From assembly GCA_947650365.1 (NCBI GenBank), contig OX393549.1:36761335-36825334 (forward strand): a DNA stretch of 64,000 nt, given 5' to 3'. Within the stretch, counting starts at the first letter, position 1. Each line of letters opens with the position of its first letter. A model generated the notes under the pieces. It did not search any database. It had not been told where the DNA came from and saw only the letters and a list, made by a program, of their open reading frames with translations. The stretch comes from Chamaelirium japonicum. Taxonomy: Eukaryota; Streptophyta; Magnoliopsida; Liliales; Melanthiaceae. A program made the position numbers and the translations under genes. Shown piece after piece: positions 1 to 11,675 of this stretch.

Positions 1-304
1 CCGCTGGAGAACCCGAACGGGTTCGGGGTTGGGGCTGGTCCTCCCCAAATTTCTGGACAGATGTTCCAGGATTGAGGCTTGTTTCTTCATGCACCAAGGC
101 CTCATTGGCGCCTTGGCGGGCATCTTCGGCAGCAGTTTCCGGCGTGAAGAAGTCCGCAAGAGTTTGAGTACGCCGAGTGTAGACGCGTACTACCGGGGGA
201 ATGACATCCTCCGGGTTTTCTGGATCACCGTGTTGGAGTAGTGGAGACTCGGCGATAGGTGAGAGGCTTGTTGGAGCAAACGTATCATCGTTCGTTCCGG
301 CCAT
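1..304 (-). CDS. Ty3/gypsy-type gag, N-terminal part (runs off left edge)
   Basis: An open frame starts at an ATG at 304-302 and stays open to the window edge (101 codons). It begins MAGTNDDTFAPTSLSPIAES and is rich in Pro, Glu, Thr and Ser. I read it as the start of an LTR-retrotransposon gag because it lies just inside the primer-binding site (352-370) and LTR (377-3289) of a left-facing element, where gag is expected. Acidic, disordered N-termini are usual for gypsy gag. No capsid or zinc-knuckle part is visible because the frame is cut by the edge. The role is inferred from position; no diagnostic domain can be seen. Confidence 0.6.
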   Translation of the reverse strand, partial: MAGTNDDTFAPTSLSPIAESPLLQHGDPENPEDVIPPVVRVYTRRTQTLADFFTPETAAEDARQGANEALVHEETSLNPGTSVQKFGEDQPQPRTRSGSPA

Positions 305-351
305 GGCGAACTTGAAGCAACTCCTTCAAACGTACGGATGAAAGGAGAGGA

Positions 352-370
352 GGTCCCACCGGGCGTGCCA
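352..370 (-). other. Primer-binding site of left-facing gypsy element
   Basis: The minus strand reads TGGCACGCCCGGTGGGACC, starting with the TGG that pairs with a tRNA 3' CCA end. It begins six bases after the LTR end at 377, a normal spacing. It should prime minus-strand DNA synthesis. I cannot name the tRNA with certainty. Confidence 0.65.
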
Positions 371-1117
371 GAAATCTGTGGTCGCGGAAAAAGATTCGGG
401 TCGTCTTTATTGCGGATCACACGAGATTACAAATTTTCTTTGATCAGGAGATTGTGGGAGAGATCCTCTGGAGGGTCCCTCTGATCCGCGTCTCCACGTG
501 GTATTCGTGCGAGAGCTCTGAAGGGGTTGCCCAGGACAGGGGTCTTTACAGGGTGAGGGTTTTTGAGAGGCTAAGGAGTTTTCGCCGTTGATCTTGTCCC
601 TTCCGTGCTTCGCGCTTTCTCGGCTAGGGAGGCTTTGGGCTTCATTCCTCGGTCTTCGTGTCTTCCTCGATCCTTGCTCGACCTTAGCGTCCTTGATCGT
701 CGGTTCGCGGCGTCGATCGTGTTTTTGGCGTCAGCTTTGGCTTTAGCTTTCGGCTTTTAGCGTAGCTTTGGCGTGGCTCTGGCTTTTTGCTTGGCTTTGG
801 CGCTTGCGCTTGAACGTCGGCGGGTAGAGGCTTGCGATGCTTTAGTTCTTCCGGACTTCGCGTCGTATCGGCTAGAACGTGCGGTGCTTTGCTCGTGACC
901 GTCGTAGTTGCTTGGCTTTGGCACGTGCGTTGCTTTAGCGCGGGCTTTACCGGTGCGTTTGCTTTGGCTTCTTGCGTCGGCTTTGACTTTAGCTTTGACT
1001 CGATCTTTTTTTTCGAACGACTGGCGTTGCTTCTTCAAGGCTTCTTTCTTCTTCCGGCTTCCTCGACGGTTGTGGCGTCGGCTTGGCTTTTCGGTGGGGG
1101 TAGCATCGATCTTCGTG

Positions 1118-2100
1118 CGACGGTTGTAGCGTCGACCTTTGTTGATGAAGACCGCGGGGGTAGCACCGGCTTCGTGCGACGGTTGTAGCGTCGGCTTTTG
1201 TTGATGAAGACGGCGGGTGTGGCACCGGCTTTAGCGCGACGGTTGTAGCGTCGGCTTTTGGTTGACGAAGGCGGCAGGGGTAGCACCGGCTTCAGGCCTT
1301 CTTCTCCCGGCTTTCTTCTTCGTGCGAGGAGTCGATGCCTTGATTGAAGACGACGGGTGTTGTCGGCTTCGATCTTCTTCTCCGGCCTTTGCTTATGGCG
1401 TCTTCGGAGCTGATGAAGATCGTTGGAGCAATCGGGTGATGACGGCTCCGGGTCTTCTTCTCCACGCTTTCTTCTTCGTGCGAGGAGTCGAAGCTTTGAT
1501 CTCCGAGTGCAAGGTCTTCACGTTGATGAGGACTTGAAGGGCCAAGGACTCCCGTAGGATATGCTTGCCGTGCCTCGTGAAGCCTTCGGTCTTCAAGCGT
1601 TGGAGCTTCTTCGTAGCGCTCTTTCGTCTTCAGCTTTTCGGACCTGGCGACGGTTGTGACGTCGGCTTCTTCTCCGGGCGTGTTTGGCTTGATTGGAGTT
1701 GAAGGCTTCTTTTGGAGATGGCGGGTGTAGCACCGATCTCTATGCGACGGTTGTAGCGTCGGCTTTTGTTGATGAAGACGGCGGTGGTAGCACCGATCTC
1801 CGTGCGACGGTTGTAGCGTCGGCTTTGTTGGTGGAGACGGCGGGGGTAGCACCGATCTCCGCACGACGGTTGTAGCGTCGGCTTTGTTGGTGGAGACGGA
1901 GGGGGTAGCACCGATCTCCGCACGACGGTTGTAGCGTCGGCTTTGTTGATGAAGACGGCGGGGGTAGCACCGATCTCCGCACGACGGTTGTAGCGTCAGC
2001 TTTGTTGGTGAAGACGGTGGGGGTAGCACCGATCTCCGCACGACGGTTGTAGCGTCGGCTTTTGTTGACGAAGACGGCAGGGGTAGCACCGGCTTCAGGC
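1118..2100. repeat. 59-60 bp minisatellite in two blocks inside the LTR
   Basis: Units starting CGACGGTTGTAGCGTCGGCT recur at 1118, 1178, 1238, then 1745, 1805, 1864, 1923, 1982 and 2041. The two blocks are separated by unique sequence (about 1298-1740). That spacer is itself repeated after the second block: 1262-1620 matches 2062-2430. The whole is a higher-order repeat with a period near 800 bp. Confidence 0.9.
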
Positions 2101-2470
2101 CTTCTTCTCCAAGCTTTCTTCTTCGTGCGAGGAGTCGACGCCTTTGTTGAAGACGACGGGTGTTGTCGGCTTCGATCTTCTTCTCCGGCCTTTGCTTATG
2201 GCTTCTTCGGAGTTGATGAAGATCGTTGGAGAAGTCGGGATGACGACGACTCCGGGTCTTCTTCTCCAAACTTTCTTCTTCGTGCGAGGAGTCGAAGCTT
2301 TGATCTTCGAGTGCAAGGTCTTCACGTTGATGAGGACTTGAAGGGCCAAGGACTCCCGTAGGATATGCTTGCCGTGCCTCGTGAAGCCTTCGGTCTTCAA
2401 GCGTTGGAGCTCGTCTTTGCAGAGCCTTTTCCTCTTCAGCTTTCGACCTTTGATGCCTTCCCCCACCCCC

Positions 2471-2483
2471 TCTATTTATAGGC
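2471..2483 (-). promoter_or_regulatory. TATA box of the left-facing LTR
   Basis: The minus strand reads GCCTATAAATAGA, a strong plant TATA box about 800 bp into the LTR. Transcription would start near 2450 and run left through the minisatellite into gag. Confidence 0.6.
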
Positions 2484-2782
2484 AAAGGTGGGTGGTTGGG
2501 GGAGATATTGCTGAAATCTTTTTGTTTCATCCAATATCTCCCCCCATAACCATCGAGATTTTGTTCCTTGATTCGGGGAAACAAACTCAACCCCCTCCCT
2601 TTTAGTTGGGGTGGTTACGGGCTAGATGTGACTCGATCTTTTAAAGATTGAGTTGTTATTTTTGTTGCACTTTTGGATCGGATGGCGACACAACGTCATC
2701 TTGTCCGTTGGATCGAGGGATCGTCGCGGATCTACGGCTACGTAGACGTCCACGCCACCTCCCCCCGCATCGAGGCGGTTTT

Positions 2783-2863
2783 GATTTCTTTTTCCTTTCT
2801 TTTCTTTTTCTTTTCTTTTTCTTTTCTTTTCTTTTTCTTTTTCTTTTCTTTTCTTTTTCTTTT
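2783..2863. repeat. Polypyrimidine T/C tract
   Basis: About 80 bp of TTTTC-type runs on the plus strand (purine on the transcribed strand), in the U3 part of the LTR. Confidence 0.85.
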
Positions 2864-2999
2864 ATGGCCGGCCCCACCTCTCCTTGATGAGGGGGGCACG
2901 GTTTTCAAGAGGGGGGGGCCGGTGGGCCCCCCTCTTTGTGTTCGAGTCGCGGGTCCGGTGGGACCCGTTTGCTTCGAGTTGGGCCGCGATGCGCGAATT

Positions 3000-3250
3000 G
3001 GGTTTGCACGCGGGCCGAGTGCGCATGCGGGCCATTTGTGTGCGGGCCCAATTTGCATGCGGGCCGTTGTGTATGGGCCGATGTTCGCATGTGGGCCGTT
3101 GTGTGTGGGCCAAGTTGCATGCGGGCCGTTGTGCGTGGGCCAGATTTTCGCATACGGGCCGTTGTGTGTGGGCCGAGTTTCGCATGCGGGCCGTTGTGTG
3201 CGGGCCTGGTTTCGCATGCGGGCCGTTGTGTGCGGGCCGTGTTCGCATGC
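3000..3250. repeat. GC-rich short tandem repeats
   Basis: The phrase GCATGCGGGCCGTTGTG recurs about every 30 bp, with variation, in the U3 region upstream of the LTR TATA box. Confidence 0.8.
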
Positions 3251-3289
3251 GGGTCGGGTCCAATCTGTAGGCTAATTTCGGTGCCCACA

Positions 3290-4916
3290 ATGACCAACAA
3301 ATAATTCATCGGTGTTCCTCGACGAACCCACCTCGCTCTCTCATTTTCTCCTTTTGCTCTTTTTGATTTGTTATCTATGCCCTCTTTCCTCTCTCACAAC
3401 ATATAAACTCAGATTTTTCAATCTCTCTTCCTTATATTACATTGTTCTTTCTTCTCTCTAATCTCTTTTCTGACTTTCTATATTTATCAATTTTATTTCT
3501 CTCTTGCATTTGCTTATCCTCTCTACTTCCCTTCTCTTTGTCGATATTTAATCTTTAACTCGGATCTCAAACTTCTCACTAAGTAATTTCTTTTTCTTTA
3601 TTTAGAAAACTTGTTAGCTTTAATGAGACTTAATACTTTTTTCGATTCTCGTGGAATACAGCACCCTAATCTAGATCTCTGAACTTTGAGCCATCAACAC
3701 CTGTCGAGCTCCTGAGTATTGTAGTCTACTATCTACCAGGTGACACTACTTGGACATACCACATGCTTTTCAGTTATTTTATATATTAGTTTTAACGATA
3801 CAACTCAAAAATGTTCACGACGTGTTCTCCCAAAATTGAAAGAGCCTTCTGGCATACCTTAGGGTATGATCAGTCATCTTGTGGAATGTAATTCCCAAAG
3901 CTAGCAAGATAGGTATGAAGCTTCTCCGTGAAAGATGAAAACACATGTTTGGCCAAATATATATATGTTTATTCTTCTTCTCTCTTTCCCTCTTATCCCC
4001 CACCGGTATGTCGGTTTGCAGGTTTTTCATCTCTCTCTTAGGGGAACGGCATCACTGACAGGTCCACAATCATTTAATTGAACAAACTTAATTAATATAA
4101 TAGATTTATTACAGTTGGGACACGCTCTTAGCGTGTGCTAGTGTTACTTCCGTTTCTTTGTTGTACTTTACTGTTATAGTTTTCTAGTTTTACTGTCGTG
4201 GTTTTACTTCTCCATAAAATTGATCTTTTCTTGATAAATGCTTACTTTCATATACCTTCTACTTGTCAAGTTTTCTCATATTTGCGGCCCATGTATTCTT
4301 CAGCAGTAGAGGTTGTAAAGTTACATCAGTTGCAATAGTTACATTACTGGGTATTTCCTGTGCAACGTGGTTTCTTTCCTTTCAGTTCTGTATTTTTTTT
4401 TTGTCCGTAGTAGTTGTACCTATTCTTTAAAAGTTCTTATGTAATTGGAACTATTTGATTTGGTATAAATGGTTTGGATTAATTTAGTTCTCTTTTTGCG
4501 TTATTATTATTTACTATATATATAATAATAATAATAATATTTGTTTAAAAATGTCTCTAACTTTTTGTATTTTTGATTAGCTTATTTATAAAAGCCGATG
4601 AAATGTCTAAGGTGTTAGAGATGGCATTGGCCAATCAGTTTACCGCTGCACTTCTCTCCATTCAAGGCTGATTGAGAGAGGGAGAGGAGCCTATGACCCA
4701 CCGTCCCTGATTTGTGTACCACATGAGTGGGTGTGAATCCTGACCGTTGATGCCATGCCCTTGGGATTCTGGAATTAAAGGGTAATATATGCTTTTCTTA
4801 TTTCGAGTGCGAATCATGGTTGCCACTGCCCTGTCATGGAGTTATGGAATTAAAGGGTCCTGTGATCAGATGGCATGTAGAGCCGGTTAACCAATGGGCT
4901 TTGGGCTTGGTGGTAC
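3290..4916. other. Gene-less AT-rich stretch
   Basis: No gene is supported. The left part is C/T-rich and looks like an untranslated or intron sequence. A possible Helitron 3' end lies at 4121-4142. Further right are simple (TAA) runs near 4520. Confidence 0.5.
4121..4142 (+). mobile_element. Helitron-like 3' terminus
   Basis: A hairpin CACGCT-CTT-AGCGTG (4121-4135) is followed two bases later by CTAG (4138-4141) and then T. Helitrons end in a short hairpin, then CTRR, and insert between A and T. I could not place the 5' TC end, so the extent is unknown. Confidence 0.4.
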
Positions 4917-5251
4917 TAGGGATGGCAACGGTGCGATTTCGATGTAGTTTCGGACAAAACCAAAACCGCACCGCAACACTGAACCGTCACACCGAAATCG
5001 CATTGCATCGCGACGGTGTACCGTCATGTTAAACCAAAACCGCATCATGCGGTGCACCTCGGTTTATCACTTGAATGGTCTAAACGGTACGGTTTTATAC
5101 ATTTTTGATCAGAACAAAAACCGCACCGCTACACTGAAATCGAAAACCGAAACCGCACCGCGACGATTTTATATTTTGGTAAACCAAAATCGCACCATAC
5201 GGTATGGTTTATCGTGGTTTTCAGTTTTAAACCGCACCGTTGCCATCCCTA
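4917..5251. mobile_element. hAT-type MITE with 8-bp target duplication
   Basis: Termini are TAGGGATGGCAACGGTGCG at 4917 and its inverted complement ending at 5251. They are flanked by the perfect 8-bp direct repeat GGTGGTAC (4909-4916 and 5252-5259). The interior is built of AACCGCACCG-like words and has no coding capacity. An 8-bp duplication and this type of end are typical of hAT elements. Confidence 0.85.
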
Positions 5252-8200
5252 GGTGGTACTACCTCTCTCTCACATTGGAGAGGTTCTTAGTTTGGATGAA
5301 ATGCCATTCAGCCAAGGGCTGTTGTGTCTTGTGCTCTCCACTTATGAATGGATAGCATGCCAATCAATGGTGGGATAAAATGCCATCCAACCAACTCATT
5401 GGTTGATTGTTGTATCTTGTGCTTCACTTGTGAGTGGACACCACTTCATTTGGTTGAATGTTAGGTGGTGATCCCCCCTCTCAAGTTAGAGAGTCTCCTT
5501 GTATGTTAGTTGTGTGGGTTAGCACCTCGTTTGCGAGTGCAAATCCCGACAGTTGGTGTCATGTTTTTGAGGTGCTGTGATCAGATGCCCATCACTATCG
5601 TATGCTGCCTGCCGACCAAACTTGAGTGCGATTCATCGAACAGGCCTGAGTCGCCTTTAGAAGATGCATATCGAAGCTCACTGGCATTTATCCAGTGTCG
5701 AGTGCATGGACGAACACGGGCAACCCCCAGTCAAGGGATGACCGATCAGTCGCTGCTAACCGGTCACGACCTAGGGGATCGACGTCTGACTAAATTTCGG
5801 AGAACATATTAAATTTCAATTGATCAGTTAAGACGATCGGTCACTGCCAGAGGATGGACTATCGACCAACTGTTCGTTGAGCTGAATGTCAAGCTGTGGG
5901 TTCTCAGCGTGTGGGAGTTTGGACCAACCGGATGTCGATCGACTATACTGGGCACCCCCATGACCAATTTTCAACTGTCCACCATTGTGAGGAGTAATTA
6001 AATTGGCGATGAGATCATGGATGATCTACTATTCAGACCCGAGGGTGGGGAAAAGACCGAGATGATGGTGTCATGCGCTGAGGGAACTACATCTTCTGCA
6101 AGATAAGTGTTGTAATCAGAGGTCTGACCTTTTGCAAGATTGTCTTGTATTCAGAAGTCTGTTAAGCGTCTTCGAATGTATTAGGGTGCTTTTGAATGTT
6201 TGAATGTCTTCACACCTCTAAATACCTTATGTAGTCAGGCGTAATCAAGGTACAGAGTGTGCACCTTTGAATATAAGATGGTCTATCCCATGCCTTCTTG
6301 CTAAAAACTATTGAGGCTATGAGCTCATACTTCTGTGAGTGTCGAGTTTGTAAGCTCGGACTTTCCTGTTGAGTGCCAAGGTCATGTCTTCAGACTTTGC
6401 TGCCAAGTGTCGAGGTTGCAAGCTCGGACTTTTCTATTTGGTGGGGAACGGATCCTGTGCTTTTGTCTGTCAGATGGTCGGTTCTCGACACAACCGATCC
6501 AACTTATTATACTTGGCTCCTGCTCTAGTGGGTTTGATAATGACGTGTGAAAAGACGCTACCTGATTGTGGCATGACATTGATCGATCAAGATTTTGCAC
6601 TTGGTTTCTGCACCAGAGTGTGTTTGATAACAACGCTTGAATAACGTCGCCTAGTCATGGCAATGCACTTACCGATTATGATTCTTACACTTGGTTTCTA
6701 CACCAGAATGTGTTTGATAACGACGTGTGGAAGAACGCCGCCTGATCATGGCATGGCACTGACATATCAGGATTTTGCACTTGGCTTCTGCACCAATGTG
6801 CTTTTGATAATGACGCATAGAATAACACCGCCTAGTCTTGAAAATGCACTTATTAATTAAGATTTTACACTTGTTTTTTTGCACCAGAGTGTGTTTGATA
6901 ACGACATGTAGAATAATGCTTCCTGATCGTGGCATGCATGTCATTAACTGATCAGGATTTTACACTTGGTTTCTGCACCAGAGTGCGTTTGATAATGGCA
7001 TGTGGAATAGCACCATCTAGTTGTGGCAATACACTTACCAACTAGGATTTTATACTCGGTTTCTGCACCAGAGTGTACTTGATAATAACACATGGAGTAC
7101 GTCACCTAGTCAAAACAATGCACGTACCGACTAGGGTTCCAATACTTGGCTTCTGCACCAAAGTGTATTTGATAACAGCATGAATAACACCGCCTGATCG
7201 TAGCATGATACTGATTGATCAAGATTTTGCATTTGGTTTCTGCACTAGAGTGCATTTGATAACGACACATGGAATAGCACTACCTAGTCAATGCAATGTA
7301 CTTACCAACTAGGATTTTGCACATGGTGTATGCACGTATCATAATGCATTTGATAACGACACGTGGAATAGTACTGCCTAGTCATGGCAATACACTGATC
7401 GATTAGGATTCTTAAACATTGTTTCTGCACCAGAGTGTGCTTGATAATGATGTGTGGAATAATGCCATCTGATCATGGCATGACATTGACTGATCAGGAT
7501 TTTGCACTTGGTTTTTGTACTAGAGTGTTTTTGATAATGATGCATAGAATAGCACCGCCTAGTCGTGGCAATGTACTTATCGACTAGGATTTTGCACTTT
7601 GTTTATGCACCAGAATGCGTTTGATAACGATGCGTGGAATAGCACCGCCTAGTCAATGCAATGCACATACCTGGTTTCAGCACTAGAGTGCGTTAAATCG
7701 ACCTCCAGCATTGCATGATCAGCTAGAGGATCCTATGGCGGGATGTCAACTGTGCGTCCCGAGGGATCTGTTGTTTGCCTCGAGTGATCAGATAGAGGAT
7801 CGACTGGAGGAGCGCATGGTGAAGAACCAATTGTTCACCTCGGAGGACTGGCTAGAGGTCCATGAGGCTGTGGATTGACAACTCTCACTTCTAAAGCGGC
7901 CTTCTTGAGTGCGTCTTTTTCAACCATAAGTGAGGCATTCTGATTTTTTAAGAGTATGGAGCTGATAGTCTTCTATTGAGACTTGATAGTCTGTTGTGGA
8001 GTTACATCTGATTGCCAAGAGTTAGTCGCTTGTGGGGCTTCTGGTTAAGGCTGAGCTAATTGATTATCAGATCTTTGACTTCTAGAGTGAGATGCAGATT
8101 GGTGTTGATCTTCCCACTGATGGTAGTTTGCCTCTTGCCTCGATTAGTTGGTGATTCTCTTACTTATCATCATTGTTGATTGACAAGGTGAGCAAATAGG

Positions 8201-8332
8201 AATCGAGTATCGATCGGTTGGTTCCGGGTAGCCGATTCGCTTTTGGAAGCGAGTTGGAATATAAAGAGCTGATTGGTTACTTCTGCTCAACTGATCATCT
8301 TTTGGAGATGAGCGGATGAAGCTCTCAGCTCG
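5252..8332 (-). mobile_element. Decayed internal region of a left-facing LTR element
   Basis: This lies downstream, in the minus sense, of the primer-binding site at 8334-8351 and the LTR at 8352-9071. No frame of meaningful length survives. It contains the ~90-bp tandem array at 6540-7700 and degenerate GATCGG- or CGATCAG-type words. No matching second LTR was found to the left, so the element is truncated. Confidence 0.4.
6540..7700. repeat. ~90-bp tandem repeat array, about 13 units
   Basis: The phrases GCACTTGGTTTCTGCACCAG and GTGTTTGATAACGAC recur with a spacing of 86-96 bp, mostly 90. Adjacent units alternate between a CGATCAGG and a CGACTAGG form, so the true period may be about 180 bp. 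Units have diverged by roughly 10-20%. Confidence 0.85.
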
Positions 8333-8333
8333 T

Positions 8334-8351
8334 TTCCCACAGACGGTGCCA
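8334..8351 (-). other. Primer-binding site
   Basis: The minus strand reads TGGCACCGTCTGTGGGAA, a form often seen in plant Tat/Retand-type Ty3/gypsy elements. It follows the LTR end directly. Confidence 0.55.
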
Positions 8352-9071
8352 AATTATAGAAGAATTTTTACTGTCACTTGATCCCCTAACAATCAATTGA
8401 GTAGATTTGGGTGAGTTAGAGAAATGTAAATTAAGAGTAGAGAAAAAATAGAGTATGCACATGGATTTGTTATCGAAGTTCGACCATAGCCTATCTCCGT
8501 GCGGTAAATCGCAACCTTGAATTCACTATCTTATTTAAATGCTGGGGCTATCCCTCGACAGGCTGAGGGAGGCTTGTACAAAGATGTGGGATAGAGAACT
8601 AGAAGGTTAGTCGCAATAGAAGGTTAGAGAAACTCGTCAGCTCAGATGCAGAGCTCTGCTACTCCATGCGAGGCTCAGAGTGATCCAATTGGCCTAAAGT
8701 CCTGCTATTGCCATGAGGTGTATTTATAGCTGATCTACTTTCATAATCACCTTTGCTGACATGGCAAGCTGTGATTGGTCCATGTTGCATCTTGTGGTTT
8801 GTCCACGTGTGGGCCTCTGAATGGGCCACGAGATGTCCCCGTGGGCCTTTGGCAATGTGGCCTTATGCTAGCCCACGTTTCGGTGGGCTACGTGTCTATG
8901 GGCCGGCCTTAGTCATTTTTTGCACCCACAGTAGCTAGTAAAGATTTGTGGATCTGGCACTCCTTCGAGCAGCTAGGATCGGACAACGACATCAACGTCC
9001 TTGATTGTTCATCGGTCTTCAGTTAGCTTTGTGGAGGGAAAAGCTATCTCATGCAATTTTTACTGTCAACA
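8352..9071 (-). mobile_element. LTR of a left-facing, truncated gypsy-type element
   Basis: On the minus strand it starts TGTTGACAGTAAAAATTGC at 9071 and ends near 8352 beside the primer-binding site. A TATA box (GCTATAAATA) lies at 8721-8730, about 340 bp in. This would be the 5' LTR of the decayed element to the left. The exact inner end is uncertain by about 20 bp. Confidence 0.5.
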
Positions 9072-9128
9072 CTCACTACTATAATATGGGGTACTATCTC
9101 GCCGATGGGATTTACCCCTCATGATCAA

Positions 9129-11545
9129 TGTTGAGCGTCCATTTGGTGCGATTTATCCTTTCTTTTTCATGCACATAGCGTCACTTTGCTACGTAAAACT
9201 TTCATAATGCACGTAAACTGCATGAGTCTCTTTGCACCACGATATAGTAGACTCTCATACGAACCCAACGGCATATTGGTTCGCTCTCATACATTGCATG
9301 CATGAAAGATACAGAGCCTCATAGTCCAAATTATCCTTTTATCGATAATCGCGTTTGAATCTGATAAGCGTCATCTCATCTGTGTTTTTCAGGGAATTGA
9401 TCCGGTTTTCGATGCAGTCAGCTCAAAGACTTCATGACCAAGCCATGGATATTCTCACGATAATTTGACGGAGGCTGTACAGCTCGTTTGGAGGCTTATT
9501 CTGAAGAACGATGAAAACGGACAATTGCAATGAGTCGGATGAGAGAAGACTTTAACTGAGCCGATGCAATGCATGATACGAACTGGAAGAGGACTACAGA
9601 CATACAAATAGGCGATGAGATGATGGATTCGGATTACGATGACCAAAGCCTACTCAAGTTTCCCGCATGATCCCATTGCGCTTGAACCCAGTTGTACCTA
9701 TTCGACTCCTACGTGACAAACCCAAGCCCAACTCCGCAACAACCCCATGCATGCAACCTAGCCGCGCAGCCCATCTCTAGAGCTGATCTCATCCATTGCC
9801 TAAAATCAATCACAGCCATCCGTTGCGAACCAGCTGCACCAGATCACAGCATGGCCCAAACCCATGTATGCACCTAATTACAGCCATCCGTTTCCTCTCC
9901 CTTACACCCACCGTCCGATCCCAACTACCTCTTCTGTGGTCCCATGCATGCAGTCCATTACACCAAACCCAGCGGCCCAGCTCCTCTCTCTCTCTACAAG
10001 ACCGGACCGAAACCCATGCGAGCCGAACTTCTTTCTCTCTCTTCCTATTTTCTCTCTCTAGGCCGCACGTCTCTCTCTCTCCTCCTGGTTTTTCTCCCCC
10101 CGAAACCCTCTCTCTCGGTTCCGCTCTCTCTCTATCTCGTCCGTCCAACCCAGCCGATCACCCACTCCGGGTTTCTCTCTCAGCCCAAATCGAGCCCCCT
10201 ATTTTCTCTCTCTAAAATCCAGTCGGATTCCCTCCCCCTACCGGACTTCTCTCTCTCTCTCTTGCCTTTCTCTACCCAACCGAACTTCCCTCTTTCTCTC
10301 TCCTCCCATGCACGTCAACTCTCTCAACCGAACGGCTCTCTTTCTCTTTCCTTTCTTTCAATCTTTCCTTATCTCTCTCTAGTCCGAATTCTCTTTCTCT
10401 CTATCCTATATAGGGGAGGGCTCGGGTAAACTAAAGGGAGGGAGGTTTTGGACGAAAATCATCCACCACTAGAGGGGGGATGACCGAACCAACCATCCAC
10501 CACCTTAGCTCCCACCACTTAGGATCGAAGCCATCATCTTCTCCTTCATCTTCCACCATTCACGACCAAACCCGAAACCCTAATCCTCCACATCCGAGCC
10601 GCCATCGCACCATCGTTCGAGCCGTCATCCGTCATCCGTACCATCGAAGCCGTGCCGCAGCCGAGTCGAAGTGAAGGAGCATCGATCGGAGAGGAGGACA
10701 ACGAAGAGCAAAAGCGTATTCCGAGAATGATCTGTATCTTGCTCTTACCTTCCCTTACTTTTGATGTAATGCAACTCATGATGAACTAAACATATTGCTA
10801 AGGCTTAGATGAAACCCCGGTTATAAATATTATTTAGGTTTATTTTATGTGATCTATGCCAATGCACTTTAATGTTTTATGCGATTCAATTCTTAATTAA
10901 TTGATGATTCAATTTGCTCTCACAATCCATGCCATGTATGTTTTGTAGTTAGCGCTATAATTGATCGTCATGCAATTAGGCCTATTTTAATCGAATAATT
11001 AAAACCCAGATCTTGCATGCTTAACTCAGACATCGGATGCTCTGCTCATGTGCTTTGATCCGTTGTGCTTAACCTAGATGTGTGATGCTTCGTTTTATTA
11101 CATATGCTTGAATTGAATCCAATATTAGAAAATCATATTTAGAGCCTAACGATCACATCCTCGAGTCGAGCACGGGAATCGTATTCCCGCATGCTACTCG
11201 TTTGTATAGATCATTCTGAATAAACCTAGTAATATGGATAACCGAGGTGGATTCGAATGCCTTAGTACCTTCTCCACTTGAAACTCGACTTACCGTAACT
11301 AGCTTGTTTTTCTTTCTTTAATTAATTCGTTTTTAATCTCAAAACAATCAACTCCCATTAAACTACCTTTTAAAGTAATTTAGGTTAAATAGTTAATAAC
11401 TCTAGATTAGATAGTTCCCTCATTAGCAATCCCTGTGGGATCGACCTCGTAATACGTACCGCTCCTACAAAGCGATTCGTGCACTTGCGAGTTATAATTT
11501 AGATCAAATTAAAGCCTTAATTTAGGATTAGTTTAGATCGCATCA
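9129..11545 (+). repeat. 5' LTR of the 8.4-kb element
   Basis: 2417 bp, starting TGTTGAGCG and ending GCATCA. It contains a long CT-rich section (about 9980-10400) and a TATA box. ORFs in it (for example 9944-10429) also occur in the other LTR and are low-complexity Ser/Leu/Pro read-through, so they are not called. Confidence 0.92.
10405..10414 (+). promoter_or_regulatory. LTR TATA box
   Basis: CCTATATAGG sits just after the CT-rich section; the copy in the right LTR is at 16403-16412. Start of transcription is expected near 10440. Confidence 0.55.
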
Positions 11546-11551
11546 AGTTTT

Positions 11552-11569
11552 TGGCGCCGTTGCCGGGGA
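11552..11569 (+). other. Primer-binding site, tRNA-Asp type
   Basis: TGGCGCCGTTGCCGGGGA lies six bases after the LTR end. This is the well-known Athila/Tat-type site complementary to the 3' end of plant tRNA-Asp. Confidence 0.85.
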
Positions 11570-11675
11570 TTGCAACGGAGCTTTCATATCTAGGTTATTC
11601 CTTATTTGCCTTAGTTAGTTTTCGTTTTGTTAGTTTAATTTTATCTTTAGATTAGTTTCTCAATCTTTAACCAAA

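Larger units (their letters stand above)
377..3289 (-). mobile_element. Long LTR (about 2.9 kb) of a left-facing Ty3/gypsy element
   Basis: On the minus strand the block starts TGTGGGCACC at 3289 and ends CCACA at 377, giving TGTGG/CCACA terminal inverted bases. A primer-binding site and gag start follow. Reading leftward it holds GC-rich short repeats, a polypyrimidine tract (+ strand view), a TATA box at 2471-2483, minisatellite blocks, and an AATAAA near 406-411. It is therefore the 5' LTR; the rest of the element lies left of the window. Target duplication cannot be checked. Long repetitive ORFs inside it (for example 1292-2590 minus) are read-through of the minisatellite and are not called as genes. 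Confidence 0.65.

Noticed and set aside
1292-2590. A 432-codon minus-strand ORF and several shorter ones over the minisatellite
   Set aside because: The product is a translation of the 59-60 bp repeat (RRYNRRAEIGATP-type), lies inside an LTR, and similar ORFs exist in several frames, as expected of a stop-poor GC-rich repeat.
2673-3309. Overlapping ORFs on both strands over the GC-rich short repeats
   Set aside because: All are low-complexity translations of the GGGCCGTTGTG repeats; no start context or domain.
6540-7700. CRISPR-like array
   Set aside because: The ~90-bp units are contiguous and diverged, with no short identical repeats and unique spacers; the genome is a plant.
9944-10429. 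161-codon ORF, also at 15942-16427
   Set aside because: Ser/Leu/Pro-rich read-through of the CT-rich LTR leader; its conservation is explained by the LTR pair being nearly identical.
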